A stretch of 64,000 nt of DNA. It comes from Bartonella sp. JB63. Lineage in GTDB: Bacteria; Pseudomonadota; Alphaproteobacteria; Rhizobiales; Rhizobiaceae. How positions within the stretch are numbered: position 1 is the stretch's first letter; every line of letters starts with the position of its first letter. Both the position numbers and the translations under genes were made by a program. The DNA lies in contig NZ_CP019788.1 in assembly GCF_002022665.1 (NCBI RefSeq), forward strand, positions 372,001 to 436,000. The letters run 5' to 3'. Positions 1 through 8,874 of this stretch are shown one piece after another. Below the pieces are notes generated by a model, which worked only from the letters and a program-made list of their open reading frames with translations, ran no database searches and was not told where the DNA came from.

Positions 1-2
1 TT

Positions 3-71
3 TTTATACGAGATCCAAAGAGTGAAGAAACACAAGAAAAATCACTTCTTGAAAAGGAAAAGACACTATGA
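3..71 (+). CDS. motB: C-terminal tail of a truncated CDS, probably MotB
   Basis: An open frame enters from the left edge and ends at a TGA that overlaps the motC start codon (ATGA). The 22 visible residues are charged and rich in Glu and Lys (ends KEKTL). No diagnostic motif is visible in this short piece. The assignment to the flagellar stator protein MotB rests only on context: in Sinorhizobium and Brucella motB sits directly before motC and motD/fliK. The 4-base stop/start overlap suggests translational coupling with motC. Confidence 0.5.
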   Translation, partial: FIRDPKSEETQEKSLLEKEKTL

Positions 72-1414
72 TTATGAAAAAGATATATTATGTCTGTTTT
101 CTGTCTTTTTTGGTCTTTATTCAAGGAGTTCTTGTGCAAGAAGGGGAGGCTTCTTTACAAAAGACAGAAACAGAGTCTCAGGAAGTTTTGGTTGCAGAGG
201 TAGATCATGAGATTAAAGAATCTTCTATGTTATCAGAAGCTGTTATCTCTGAGCCAATGCAGTTTGTGCGTTCTTTGCAAAATTTGCAAGATAAAATTAT
301 ATCAGGACAAGAAGACGCATTGCAAAAGCAACTGCAGCTTTTGGGAGAAATTGGCAATAAATTTTTAACTTTTGATTCTGACATTTGGAAAGATGAAAAT
401 AATCTTTATGCTTTATTGATCTATCTTTTTAATGGTGGAAATCCGCGAGTGGTGCAAATCATTTTAGAGAATTATGGGAAGGGAGTGATACCGCATAATG
501 TAATGGATAGTGCTTTAGCTTATGCATCTCATAAAAGAGCAGCTTTTTTAAAAGCATATACACAATTGACTGAAGAAAATGTTCGGTCTATCCCTCCTGC
601 TTTGTTCGCATCTATCGTGCTTTCTACAGTTGTTAATATCATAGAAAAAGATCCCATTTTGGCTCTGAAACAGCTTGATCAAATAAGACTTTTTGCTCCA
701 GGCACTTTATTTGAAGAGGGAGCTATTCGTCGAGAACTAAAAGTTGCATCAATACTTGGTGAGACTGATCTTTTGGCCTTATTAATTCGTCATTATACGC
801 ATCGTTTTTGGAAATCACCTTATGCTCATGATTTTTGGCATGAATTTACTCCAGCTATATTACGGGTTGATAAAAAGTTAAGTGTTGAGCAATTGGAAAC
901 ATTAGTTTCTTATGCACCTACAAAAGTGCAGTTTATGACATATATGGAAGTGAGTCGTGCAGCATTAATTGATGCGCGTATGGAAAAGGCACGATTGAGT
1001 GCTCAAAAAGCTCTGATATTAGCACATGAGATCGGTGCAGATGATACATCTGCGCGTCTATATTACGCTATGAGTTTGGTTGGTTCGATCACTGCACAAG
1101 AATCTATACAAATATTACAAAATATCATCTACAAAGATTTATCAGAAAAAGATCGCTTTTTATTTACTGCTGCACAAGCTGTTGCGCAAAGAGTTATTTC
1201 TTCTCCATTAGGTGATCAGAAAGAAAAAAAAGCACAGGCTGCATTACAATTGCAAAGTCAGGAAGAGTTGAAGTTAACCTTAGAAAAAGATGCTAAACAA
1301 CAAAATATAACATCTCCTATAGAAGCAGAGATGAATCAGTTTATTCAGAACACAAAAGAAAAGATAAACGAAATCGACCAATTATTAGGATATAAAAATG
1401 ACAATAAGGACTGA
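68..1414 (+). CDS. motC: Chemotaxis/motility protein MotC
   Basis: This is a 448-residue protein with an N-terminal hydrophobic signal segment (about residues 5-24, MKKIYYVCFLSFLVFIQG), followed by a mostly helical periplasmic body and a C-terminal coiled-coil-like region rich in Gln, Lys and Glu (about 385-448). MotC is known from Sinorhizobium as a periplasmic protein that works with the MotA/MotB stator. Length and architecture fit the family, and the neighbours (motB tail before, fliK after) match the rhizobial order motB-motC-motD. Translation begins at ATG 68 or at ATG 74, two codons later. The fliK reading frame starts inside the last codons of motC. Confidence 0.85.
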   Translation: MIMKKIYYVCFLSFLVFIQGVLVQEGEASLQKTETESQEVLVAEVDHEIKESSMLSEAVISEPMQFVRSLQNLQDKIISGQEDALQKQLQLLGEIGNKFLTFDSDIWKDENNLYALLIYLFNGGNPRVVQIILENYGKGVIPHNVMDSALAYASHKRAAFLKAYTQLTEENVRSIPPALFASIVLSTVVNIIEKDPILALKQLDQIRLFAPGTLFEEGAIRRELKVASILGETDLLALLIRHYTHRFWKSPYAHDFWHEFTPAILRVDKKLSVEQLETLVSYAPTKVQFMTYMEVSRAALIDARMEKARLSAQKALILAHEIGADDTSARLYYAMSLVGSITAQESIQILQNIIYKDLSEKDRFLFTAAQAVAQRVISSPLGDQKEKKAQAALQLQSQEELKLTLEKDAKQQNITSPIEAEMNQFIQNTKEKINEIDQLLGYKNDNKD

Positions 1415-2650
1415 TGGATTATGTGGTTTCCTTTCTATGCAAAAAACTACAATAAATAAAACTTCAGTTCAGCTGGAAGATTGCACGGATAATCAATTAT
1501 CTAAAGCTTTTGATACACTGCTTAAACAAAATAAATTTGTGCAAGATAAAAATCTTCATGAAGATTCTTCACTTATGTATATGGTAAAGGAAGTTTTAGA
1601 AGAGTCTGCAGAACAGACAATTTTATATGAGAGTATGGAGCATTTAAATGAAGTTATAGACCAGGATTCTTTAGATAAAATCATGGAGTTGGAAACATCA
1701 GAAGAAATAGTAGAAAAAATATAATTAAAGCTTTTGAAGAAAAACTACAAAAACCAAAACATAGTTATATTGGCAATAAAAAAAATATTTCTTTTCAAAA
1801 TTTTTTACATCCATTTTGTTCAGTGCAACAGTTTGTAAAGCAAGAAAAAATTGGAGAAAAAGTTGGTGAGCGTGTGAAAAATGAAAGCATCACAGCTCCT
1901 ATAAAAAGTGATATACAAAATCAGTGGATTGTAGATATTCAAAAAGCATGTGCTGTTGAAAAAAAGGTTCAAGTTAAAGCAGTAGACAAACATTCTCTCA
2001 TACAACAAAAAATGCCAAAATATGGTACACAAAATTTTATACATGGAAGTGAATTCTTGACACTAAATGTGGGTATGAAGACAGAAAGAGCTCAATCTCT
2101 TAAGAATTTAGAGATAGGTGATAGACTTTCTTTTCAAGAGGAAAAGTCTGATGTTATGATACAGTTAAGTGATGTTGATATCACGTTTAATAAAAAGGTT
2201 GGAGTTGTAAGGATTTTGCATTTAAAGCTTACACCTGTAGAGCTTGGGACAGTTAATGCTAAAGTGAAAATGACTGCGCAAGGACTTTATATTGAATTGT
2301 GTACTCAGCATCGGGAAACAGCTCGCCTTTTGATCAGTAATCAACAGACGTTATCATATGTTTTAGAGAAGGCACATATTCATGATGATAGTCATTTATT
2401 GATTAGTATTGTTGATAAAAGTACTCAAACTATTCACCAAAACCAATCTTTGCAAATGGAACAAGGATTAGAGCAAAATAATAGTGGACAACATTTTAAT
2501 GGTCAACGTCAATCATTTGATCATAATGAACAGAATGGAAAAAATGAAACAAAGCAATTTTTCAAACAATTTTCGTTGTCAGATACATCACTTTTGGATC
2601 TTCCTTTTGAAGATATCTCTCCATATACTTCTTATCGGTTGGTTGTATAG
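1398..2650 (+). pseudogene. fliK: Flagellar hook-length control protein FliK (MotD), split by a frameshift
   Basis: Two reading frames together make a FliK/MotD-sized protein. The first runs 1398-1724 and ends EEIVEKI at a TAA (1722-1724). The second is open from before 1682 to 2650 and reads IIKAFEEKLQKPKHSYIG directly after the break. The frames join at a run of six A (1714-1719); one extra A, or a -1 ribosomal slip, would fuse them. The second part has the conserved FliK C-terminal signature at about 2209-2340 (LHLKLTPVELGTVNAKVKM, then RETARLL), followed by a Gln-rich tail. FliK sets hook length and switches export specificity. The start is uncertain: ATG 1398 overlaps motC, ATG 1440 is in the same frame, and a better-spaced ATG 1421 lies in another frame. 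It may be a true pseudogene, a slippage-controlled gene or a sequencing error. Confidence 0.75.
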
Positions 2651-3176
2651 CATTATAGTATTGGATTATGCGATAGCTGAAAATATTTGTGAAGCAGAAA
2701 TGATTACTGCTTCTAAACGCTATAATGTTCCGCTAGGCATATTGTATGCGGTTGGGTTAACAGAAACAGGTCATAAAGAATCACTTCAGCCATACGCATT
2801 GAATATTGATGGCAGAACTGTTTTTGCAAAAAATCAATCAGAAGCTTTACATATCTTTAAAAATGCCAAACGTCATGGAGCAAAACTCATTGATGTGGGA
2901 TGCATGCAAATTAATTATTATTACCATGGAAAAAATTTCTCTTCTGTTGCAGAGATGTTAAAACCTCACCTTAATGTTGATTATGCTGCACACTTTTTAA
3001 AAGATTTACATCAAAAAGAAGGCAGCTGGACTATGGCAGTTGCACGTTACCATGCAGGACCTAATAATGATCCTGCTCAAAAACGTTATGTGTGCCGTGT
3101 TATGCGTAATATGATTGCTAGCGGTTTTGGTCGATGGACTTCTAATTCTCGAGTATTTTGTGAGGGAACAAAATGA
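2544..3176 (+). CDS. Flagellum-associated lytic transglycosylase (SLT domain)
   Basis: About 210 residues if ATG 2544 is used (preceded by a GGAAAA stretch); this start overlaps the 3' end of fliK by about 107 bases. A hydrophobic signal (ILLIGWLYSIIVLDYAIA) is followed by ENICEAEM and an SLT-type domain: the putative catalytic Glu lies in GLTETGHKE, with a VGCMQINYYYHG motif and the ARYHAGPNN motif further on. SLT enzymes cleave the glycan strand of peptidoglycan. In alphaproteobacteria whose FlgJ lacks a muramidase domain, such an enzyme (SltF type) opens the wall for the flagellar rod. Its position between fliK and ftcR supports that role. It could also act generally in wall turnover. Confidence 0.8.
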   Translation: MKQSNFSNNFRCQIHHFWIFLLKISLHILLIGWLYSIIVLDYAIAENICEAEMITASKRYNVPLGILYAVGLTETGHKESLQPYALNIDGRTVFAKNQSEALHIFKNAKRHGAKLIDVGCMQINYYYHGKNFSSVAEMLKPHLNVDYAAHFLKDLHQKEGSWTMAVARYHAGPNNDPAQKRYVCRVMRNMIASGFGRWTSNSRVFCEGTK

Positions 3177-3252
3177 ATCATTATGACAAAAACAGTGAAT
3201 CATTTTGATAAAATAATGAAATTTTGTCCTATTTTGGGAAAATCCTAGGTTG

Positions 3253-3278
3253 AAAACAACCAAAAGTTGTTTTTTTTG
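3253..3278 (+). terminator. Rho-independent terminator after the motC-fliK-SLT block
   Basis: An AACAAC/GTTGTT stem (3255-3260 with 3266-3271) closes a CAAAA loop and runs into a T-tract. It lies 77 bases after the transglycosylase stop and separates this operon from ftcR. The stem is short and A/T-rich, so strength is uncertain. Confidence 0.6.
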
Positions 3279-3441
3279 TTAAAAAATACTATCAAAAATA
3301 GTAATTATGCTTTTATAGATAATAAATGGTAAAAATAACTTGTATTTTAAAAAATTAAAGTTGTATAAATTTAACAATATGTAGGCTTTTCTGCGTATGC
3401 GTTTAAAATTTTAGTTCTAAATATTGCTTGGATGAGTGCTT

Positions 3442-4128
3442 ATGATTGTTGTAGTAGATGACCGCAAATTGGTAACAGATGGCTATGCTACCTTATTTTC
3501 TCGCGAAGGAGTTGCTGCAACAGGCTTACCCCCTTCTGATTTTAGCGAGTGGATTTCAACAGCTCCAAATAATGAAATATCCTCAGTTGAAGCAATTCTT
3601 TTAGGAAAATGCAAAAACCAAATCGAATTACCAAAAAAAATTCGAAATTACACCTCAGCTCCAATTCTCGCTATGACAGAGACGAATATTTTAAACCATA
3701 CAATAGAACTCTTACAATCAGGAATGGATGACGTACTCCGCAAACCTATCCATGTACGAGAAATTCTAGCACGAATCGCAGCCATTCGCAGAAGAATTGG
3801 TAACAATATACGTGGGGCAAACGCTGCAATTGAATTCGGACCTATTAGCGTCTTCAATGATGGACGAGACCCACAAATTAATGGTAAAAACTTACCACTT
3901 CCACGCAGAGAACGCCGCATCCTCGAATATCTAACAACTAATACAGGAAAACGTGTCAATAAAACACAAATATTCAACAATGTCTACGGCATTTTCGATG
4001 ATACAATCGAAGAAAACGTTATAGAAAGCCATATTAGCAAACTAAGAAAAAAATTAAAATCTAAAATCGGCTACGACATTATAGATTCAAAAAGATTTCT
4101 AGGTTATAGTTTAAAAATTAAAAATTAG
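3442..4128 (+). CDS. ftcR: Flagellar transcriptional regulator FtcR (Rem-type orphan response regulator)
   Basis: This 228-residue protein has an N-terminal receiver-like domain (MIVVVDDRK; AMTETN; LRKPI) and a C-terminal OmpR-type winged helix (about residues 135-226: LPRRERRILEYL, VESHISKLRKKL). FtcR in Brucella and Rem in Sinorhizobium switch on flagellar genes. At the expected phosphoacceptor position the sequence reads AILLGKC, so the usual Asp appears to be Gly, suggesting phosphorylation-independent action. ATG 3442 is chosen because the preceding GTG adds only two residues. Codon use is rich in A and C at third positions, unlike the T/G-rich flagellar genes on the same strand. It stands alone between a terminator and flgE. 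Confidence 0.92.
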   Translation: MIVVVDDRKLVTDGYATLFSREGVAATGLPPSDFSEWISTAPNNEISSVEAILLGKCKNQIELPKKIRNYTSAPILAMTETNILNHTIELLQSGMDDVLRKPIHVREILARIAAIRRRIGNNIRGANAAIEFGPISVFNDGRDPQINGKNLPLPRRERRILEYLTTNTGKRVNKTQIFNNVYGIFDDTIEENVIESHISKLRKKLKSKIGYDIIDSKRFLGYSLKIKN

Positions 4129-4332
4129 ATTAAATAAACATCTCCTCTGAATTTTAAAAAATTTAAATTAGCACCTTAAAACATATACATTGGAATATAT
4201 TTCTATAAAATTTAAAAATAAATTATGTTTTTTTTATGATCAAATTATTTTTATAAAAACATTTAAGCAAAAGCTTCACACAAGGAAGTTTATTTATGGT
4301 AGTGTTATAGGCTAAAAATCATAGGAGATGAT

Positions 4333-5541
4333 ATGGGTATTTATGGAATGATGCGTACTGGTGTTTCTGGTATGAACGCTCAGGGGACGCGGCTTTCTGG
4401 TGTAGCTGATAATGTCGCTAATGCTAGTACAGTTGGATATAAACGTACGAATGTCCAGTTTTCTAATTATGTAACGCCTTCAGGACAATATGCTTACGTT
4501 CCTGGTGGAGTGAAGAGTCATATTGGTCATGATATTTCAATTAGTGGTCCGGCGCATGCAACAGGTCGTTCTGGTGATGCGATGATTAATGGAAATGGCT
4601 TTTTTCGTGTTGCAGATGAAAATGGGAAAGAATTTTTAACGCGTGCAGGGTCTTTTGCGCGCGATAAGGATGGATATCTTCGCAATACTGCAGGATATTA
4701 TCTTTTAAATGAAGATGGAGAAAGAATCCAAATTAAAGGTGGTCCAACCGATTTATTTGGTCCTGAAGTGACGACAAAGATTGATTTTAAAGCAAATTTT
4801 AATCCAAACGCAAAGGTTTTGGAACCAGAGGGTAATGAAATTGATCCTGAGGATCCTAAAAGTTATAATCAAAAAAAATCTATGATGACTTATGACAGCC
4901 AAGGTAAGAAGGTTCAGGTTGATTTCTATATGAGAAAAACCGCTGAAAATAAATGGATTGTCGATGCTTATTCTAACGGAGAAAAAGTTGGTTCTACAGA
5001 GTTTAACTTTGATAAAGAAGGGAATCTTATAGAGCCTGCAGAAGAATTTAAATTAACATTGCCAGATAGTGAGGGGAAAACTTTTGAGGTTGATGTTAAT
5101 TTTGGCGGGGTGGGGGCAGATTCCTTGGTAACGCAAAAGGGCAATTTATTTGCTTTTGAAGCGGAAGCAGATGGTATGGAATCAGGTGCCTTTGATGGTT
5201 TCACTTTTGGTAAAAATGGTGAAATTGAGGTTATGTATTCCAATCAAAAAACCCGAATTATTGGGTACGTAGGCGTTACAACTGTGGCTTCACCAGAAAG
5301 TTTGACTTTTTTAGGTGGTTCTGTTTTTGAAACAAATAGTCAGACAGGGGGGCAAATGATGGGACGTCCTGGTGATGGTGTTTTTGGTGTTCTATCTTCT
5401 GGTTATTTGGAGGATTCAAACGTTGATATGGGCGATGAACTGACAGATATGATTGAGGCGCAACGGAATTATACAGCGAATTCCAAAGTATTTCAGACGG
5501 GTTCAGAGTTGATGGATGTTATTGTTAATTTGAAACGGTAA
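4333..5541 (+). CDS. flgE: Flagellar hook protein FlgE
   Basis: 402 residues, a usual length for alphaproteobacterial FlgE. The N-terminus (MGIYGMMRTGVSGMNAQGTR, then ADNVANASTVGYKR) is the classic rod/hook family start with the NxANxxTxGYKR signature. The C-terminus ends in SNVDMGDELTDMIEAQRNY followed by a helical tail, typical of axial proteins that pack as coiled coils. The middle is the variable exposed hook domain. FlgE is exported by the flagellar type III system and polymerises into the hook. A good Shine-Dalgarno (AGGAGA, 4323-4328) sets the start. It is the first gene of flgE-flgK-flgL-flaF-flbT-flgD-fliQ. A 204-base leader upstream probably carries the promoter. Confidence 0.96.
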   Translation: MGIYGMMRTGVSGMNAQGTRLSGVADNVANASTVGYKRTNVQFSNYVTPSGQYAYVPGGVKSHIGHDISISGPAHATGRSGDAMINGNGFFRVADENGKEFLTRAGSFARDKDGYLRNTAGYYLLNEDGERIQIKGGPTDLFGPEVTTKIDFKANFNPNAKVLEPEGNEIDPEDPKSYNQKKSMMTYDSQGKKVQVDFYMRKTAENKWIVDAYSNGEKVGSTEFNFDKEGNLIEPAEEFKLTLPDSEGKTFEVDVNFGGVGADSLVTQKGNLFAFEAEADGMESGAFDGFTFGKNGEIEVMYSNQKTRIIGYVGVTTVASPESLTFLGGSVFETNSQTGGQMMGRPGDGVFGVLSSGYLEDSNVDMGDELTDMIEAQRNYTANSKVFQTGSELMDVIVNLKR

Positions 5542-5570
5542 TGTAAATACAATCAAAAAGGGATAAGATT

Positions 5571-6941
5571 ATGTCGCTTAACTTAGCACTTAACTCAGCC
5601 CGGAACTCACTAAAAGCGACTACAGGTCGACTTGATACCGTTTCGCGTAATGTCGTGAGAGCAGGAGATCCGAATTATACGAGACGCACTTCATATTTAG
5701 AATCAGGGCCAGGGGGAGCTGTTCATGTTATTGTGCGTCGTGATGGTGATATCCATTTGTTGAACAATTATTTGATCAAAGCAAGCGAGGCTGCCGCTGC
5801 TGGCAGTCTTTCCAATGGGCTTAATCGTTTATCTGGTATTTATGGAGCGGATGAATTTTCAAATTCACCTTCTAAATTGCTTGGTGAATTTCAAAAGGCA
5901 CTTCAATTTTACGCGAATAATCCACAACAGCGTTCTAATGGAGATGCGGCAGTTGATCGTGCTCGTGATTTGGCCAAAGGGTTGAACGCAGGAAGTCGTG
6001 AAATTGAAAAATTATACAATGATGTGAATAGTGATATTCAAGATTCTGTTGATTATATCAATGATTTATTGCAAAAATTTCACGAATTTAATCAGCTGGT
6101 AGTGCGGGAAAGAAATGTAAATCGAGATGATAGTATTTATATGGATCAAAGAGATGCTGTTTTAAAAGAGTTATCTCAAGAAATTGGTATCAATACAGTT
6201 AACCATTCTGATGGAACAATATCCATTTATGGTATGGATGGTAGTACTCTATATGATAAAATGCCACGGACAGTATCGTTTCAATTCAGTGATTTTTTGC
6301 TACCTGGTATTTCTGGAAAACAAGTTTTTATTGATGGTGTCCCCTTAGGTCATTCATCTTTTTTGGATCCTAATGGAGGAGGTAATCTCGGCGGCTTATT
6401 GAAGCTACGTGATGATATTGTGCCACAATATCAAAAGCAGTTAGACGAAATGGCAAATGCTTTAATGCAGATGTTTTTGGGTCCTCCTTCTTTATTTTTA
6501 GATGGTGATCAACCAAATGGTCAGGTTGACCCCCTTGAGGGTTTAGCAGGACGGATACGGCTTAATCCTATATTTGATAGCAAAACAGAAGGTGGTGGTC
6601 CGGAACATTTTGGTGACAATCTTCAAGCATTAGTAGATGCTTTTAATGAAAAACAGCAATTTGGAATGGGTACAGGCTTGGATCCAGATCAATCAATTAT
6701 GGATTTTAGTAAAAATTCATTAGGTTGGCTTGAAGGTTTACGATCAAATGCAAGTAAAGAAGCTAGATATCAGGGTACAATGTTTTTGCATGCTGCTGAG
6801 GTGTTATCCAATGCAACAGGTGTTAATGCAGATGATGAGTTAGCTTTGATGCTACAATTAGAGCAGACATATGGAGCAACCTCTCGTATTATCAGTACGG
6901 TTGGTAAAATGTTAGATGATCTTCTAGCAGCAGTTAGGTAG
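5571..6941 (+). CDS. flgK: Flagellar hook-filament junction protein FlgK (HAP1)
   Basis: 456 residues. The N-terminus has an axial-protein motif (LNSARNSLKATTGRLDTVSRNVVRAGDPNYTRR), where the usual NxAN is NVVRAG, as in rhizobial FlgK. The C-terminal helix contains GVNADDELALMLQLEQTYGA, the form typical for FlgK. The protein joins hook and filament and is exported after hook completion. It follows flgE by 29 bases and precedes flgL by 7, with an AGGGATAAG stretch as ribosome binding site. Intact reading frame, so the export specificity switch would be needed for its use, which makes the broken fliK upstream notable. Confidence 0.94.
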   Translation: MSLNLALNSARNSLKATTGRLDTVSRNVVRAGDPNYTRRTSYLESGPGGAVHVIVRRDGDIHLLNNYLIKASEAAAAGSLSNGLNRLSGIYGADEFSNSPSKLLGEFQKALQFYANNPQQRSNGDAAVDRARDLAKGLNAGSREIEKLYNDVNSDIQDSVDYINDLLQKFHEFNQLVVRERNVNRDDSIYMDQRDAVLKELSQEIGINTVNHSDGTISIYGMDGSTLYDKMPRTVSFQFSDFLLPGISGKQVFIDGVPLGHSSFLDPNGGGNLGGLLKLRDDIVPQYQKQLDEMANALMQMFLGPPSLFLDGDQPNGQVDPLEGLAGRIRLNPIFDSKTEGGGPEHFGDNLQALVDAFNEKQQFGMGTGLDPDQSIMDFSKNSLGWLEGLRSNASKEARYQGTMFLHAAEVLSNATGVNADDELALMLQLEQTYGATSRIISTVGKMLDDLLAAVR

Positions 6942-6948
6942 GTGTAAA

Positions 6949-8031
6949 GTGAGAGTTTCTTCAATTTCGACGTATGTTTTAAACAATGCACGGCGTAATA
7001 TAATTTCTGAAGGACAGTATGATTTAATGAAAGCCAGCCATGAAATGGCTACTGGGCAGGTGTATGATTCAGGTCTTGCATTGGGGCGTAAAACAGGACG
7101 CTTAGTGGATGTTGAGAACCAAATGAGTTATCTCGAAGGTTATAGTACAAGTAATAAACTTCTTACATTAAGATTATCTTCTGTGCAGGTTGCGATTCAA
7201 AGTTTAATTGCATCAGGTGATAAAGAAGCTACGCTAGGATCATTGATTATTTTTAATAATATGCTTGTAGGCGATGCAGGAAATGCAACACCATCTGCAG
7301 CACAAGCTGTTGCACAAAATGCTTTGGGTGCATTTATTTCGGCTTTAAATACCAATTTTAATGGCGAATACATATTTGGTGGGACAAATACGAGCGAACC
7401 ACCGTTAAAGTTTTATAAAGTAGGTGGTGAAACGGATCCCAGTAAAATTGTGAAAGAGACGTTTGAGAATTTTCTAAATGGCAAAAAACCAGAAGATCTC
7501 ACTAGTGAAGAGATGGAAGAATTTATTGATGGGTCTTTTAGCGATTTATTTAATGAAGAGAATTTTAAGGATTTTTTTTCAAATGCTCAAGATGGCTCTA
7601 TTGAGAAACATATTGCACCCAATGGTGATGAAGTAGATGCTGCGGTAAGTGCTAATGATAAAGGTTTCCGCGATGCTATGAAAAATCTGATTTTGGTAGC
7701 AGAATTTGGTGATATTGGTTTATCAAAAGAAGCACAAGAAAGCCTCTTTTCAAGAGCACAGGCGTCTGCCGATAATACATCTACAAGCAGTGCGGTGGAT
7801 GAAATTATTGCAACAGCTTCTAGAGTAGGAAATACAGAAGCAAGGGTGAAAGCAGCTACGCAACAAATTGAGACTCAAGTAGGTCTTCTCAAAGAAGCAC
7901 AGATTAATATGATTGGTGTTGATGCAGCAGAGGTTGCTCAAAAAGTCAAAGCTTTGGAGGCTATGTTAGAAGCTTCTTATACTTTGACAAATATGATGAG
8001 ACGATTAAGTCTTATTAATTACTTAAAATAA
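6949..8031 (+). CDS. flgL: Flagellar hook-filament junction protein FlgL (HAP3)
   Basis: 360 residues beginning at GTG 6949 (MRVSSISTYVLNNARRNI). The flagellin-like N-terminal helix and C-terminal helix (AAEVAQKVKALEAMLEASYTLTNMMRRLSL) are both present, with a FNGEYIFGGTNTSEPPL segment typical of FlgL at about residues 136-152. FlgL forms the second junction ring beneath the filament. The GTG start follows an AGGTGTAAA stretch and lies 7 bases after flgK, so the two are probably translated from one message. Confidence 0.93.
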   Translation: MRVSSISTYVLNNARRNIISEGQYDLMKASHEMATGQVYDSGLALGRKTGRLVDVENQMSYLEGYSTSNKLLTLRLSSVQVAIQSLIASGDKEATLGSLIIFNNMLVGDAGNATPSAAQAVAQNALGAFISALNTNFNGEYIFGGTNTSEPPLKFYKVGGETDPSKIVKETFENFLNGKKPEDLTSEEMEEFIDGSFSDLFNEENFKDFFSNAQDGSIEKHIAPNGDEVDAAVSANDKGFRDAMKNLILVAEFGDIGLSKEAQESLFSRAQASADNTSTSSAVDEIIATASRVGNTEARVKAATQQIETQVGLLKEAQINMIGVDAAEVAQKVKALEAMLEASYTLTNMMRRLSLINYLK

Positions 8032-8048
8032 AGAGGTTTAGCTGTTTA

Positions 8049-8417
8049 ATGTATCAAATGCGATATGAAGATGTCATGGAAGATGATGCAATGAGCGCAC
8101 GTGAGCGCGAACGGTTTTTGTTTGATCGGTGTATTAAGCTTCTTTTAGATGCAAAAGCAAAAGGTCCTGGCACGTGTGAAGCCAAGGAGGCAGTTCAGTT
8201 TGCTCGAAAGCTTTGGGTTATTCTTATTGAAGATCTTGGGCAGGCCGCAAATGCTTTACCGCAGGCATTGAAAGCCTCTCTTATTTCTATTGGTTTTTTT
8301 ATTTTAAAAGAAATTCAGAAATTAGATGAGGGAGAGATTACTGATTTTGATGTTCTTGTTGAGATCTCTGAATCTATTCGCAATGGTTTGGCAGAAAATG
8401 CGGAGATATGTGAATGA
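8049..8417 (+). CDS. flaF: Flagellar biosynthesis regulator FlaF
   Basis: 122 residues, the usual FlaF length. The family pattern is visible: MSARERERFLFDRCIKLLLDA, then QFARKLWVILIEDLGQAANALP and LKASLISIGFFILKE. FlaF works in Caulobacter and Brucella as an activator or chaperone in flagellin synthesis, in balance with the repressor FlbT. The stop codon overlaps the flbT start by 4 bases (ATGA), so the pair is translationally coupled. No flagellin gene lies in this window. Confidence 0.92.
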   Translation: MYQMRYEDVMEDDAMSARERERFLFDRCIKLLLDAKAKGPGTCEAKEAVQFARKLWVILIEDLGQAANALPQALKASLISIGFFILKEIQKLDEGEITDFDVLVEISESIRNGLAENAEICE

Positions 8418-8857
8418 GCAAAAAAACAATTCATTTAACACTCAAACCAAATGAAAGAATCTTTCTTAATGGTGCTGTGTTAAGGGTGGATCGTAAAGTA
8501 ACTTTTGAATTATTGAATGATGCTACTTTTCTTTTAGAAGGGCATGTTTTACAAGTTGAAGATACTGACACTCCTCTTAAACAGCTTTATTTTTCTGCTC
8601 AGCTTATGTTGATTAATCCAAGCGAAGCAGAGAAAGCGTTAACCGTGTTTGTTGATTTATTAAAAAAATTACTTCAAACTTTTACTGACTGTGACCTTTT
8701 AAAAGGCTTAAAGGAATGTATCTATTTAACTGAACAAAATAAAATTTTTGAGGTACTAAAAGTTCTCCGTAGTTTGTTTCAGAGAGAAGAACAAATTATG
8801 GGTAAAATATCCTCAACTCATTCAACAAATATGAGTATAAGACAAGTTGGAATATAA
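8414..8857 (+). CDS. flbT: Flagellin translation repressor FlbT
   Basis: 147 residues. The family start (IHLTLKPNERIFLNGAVLRV) and the TFLLEGHVLQVEDTDTPLKQLYFSAQLML region are clear. FlbT binds the leader of flagellin mRNA in Caulobacter and promotes its decay or blocks its translation until the hook is complete. It overlaps flaF by 4 bases and is followed 17 bases later by flgD. The last ~20 residues (STHSTNMSIRQVGI) are less conserved in this family. Confidence 0.93.
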   Translation: MSKKTIHLTLKPNERIFLNGAVLRVDRKVTFELLNDATFLLEGHVLQVEDTDTPLKQLYFSAQLMLINPSEAEKALTVFVDLLKKLLQTFTDCDLLKGLKECIYLTEQNKIFEVLKVLRSLFQREEQIMGKISSTHSTNMSIRQVGI

Positions 8858-8874
8858 CATTAACGAGGTGTAAT

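Noticed and set aside
22..210. 62-codon frame at the left edge on the + strand
   Set aside because: It overlaps motC in another frame and has no family features.
3177..3215. Direct repeat TGAATCATT, seen twice after the transglycosylase gene
   Set aside because: Only two short copies in A/T-rich sequence; not enough for a repeat family or attachment site.
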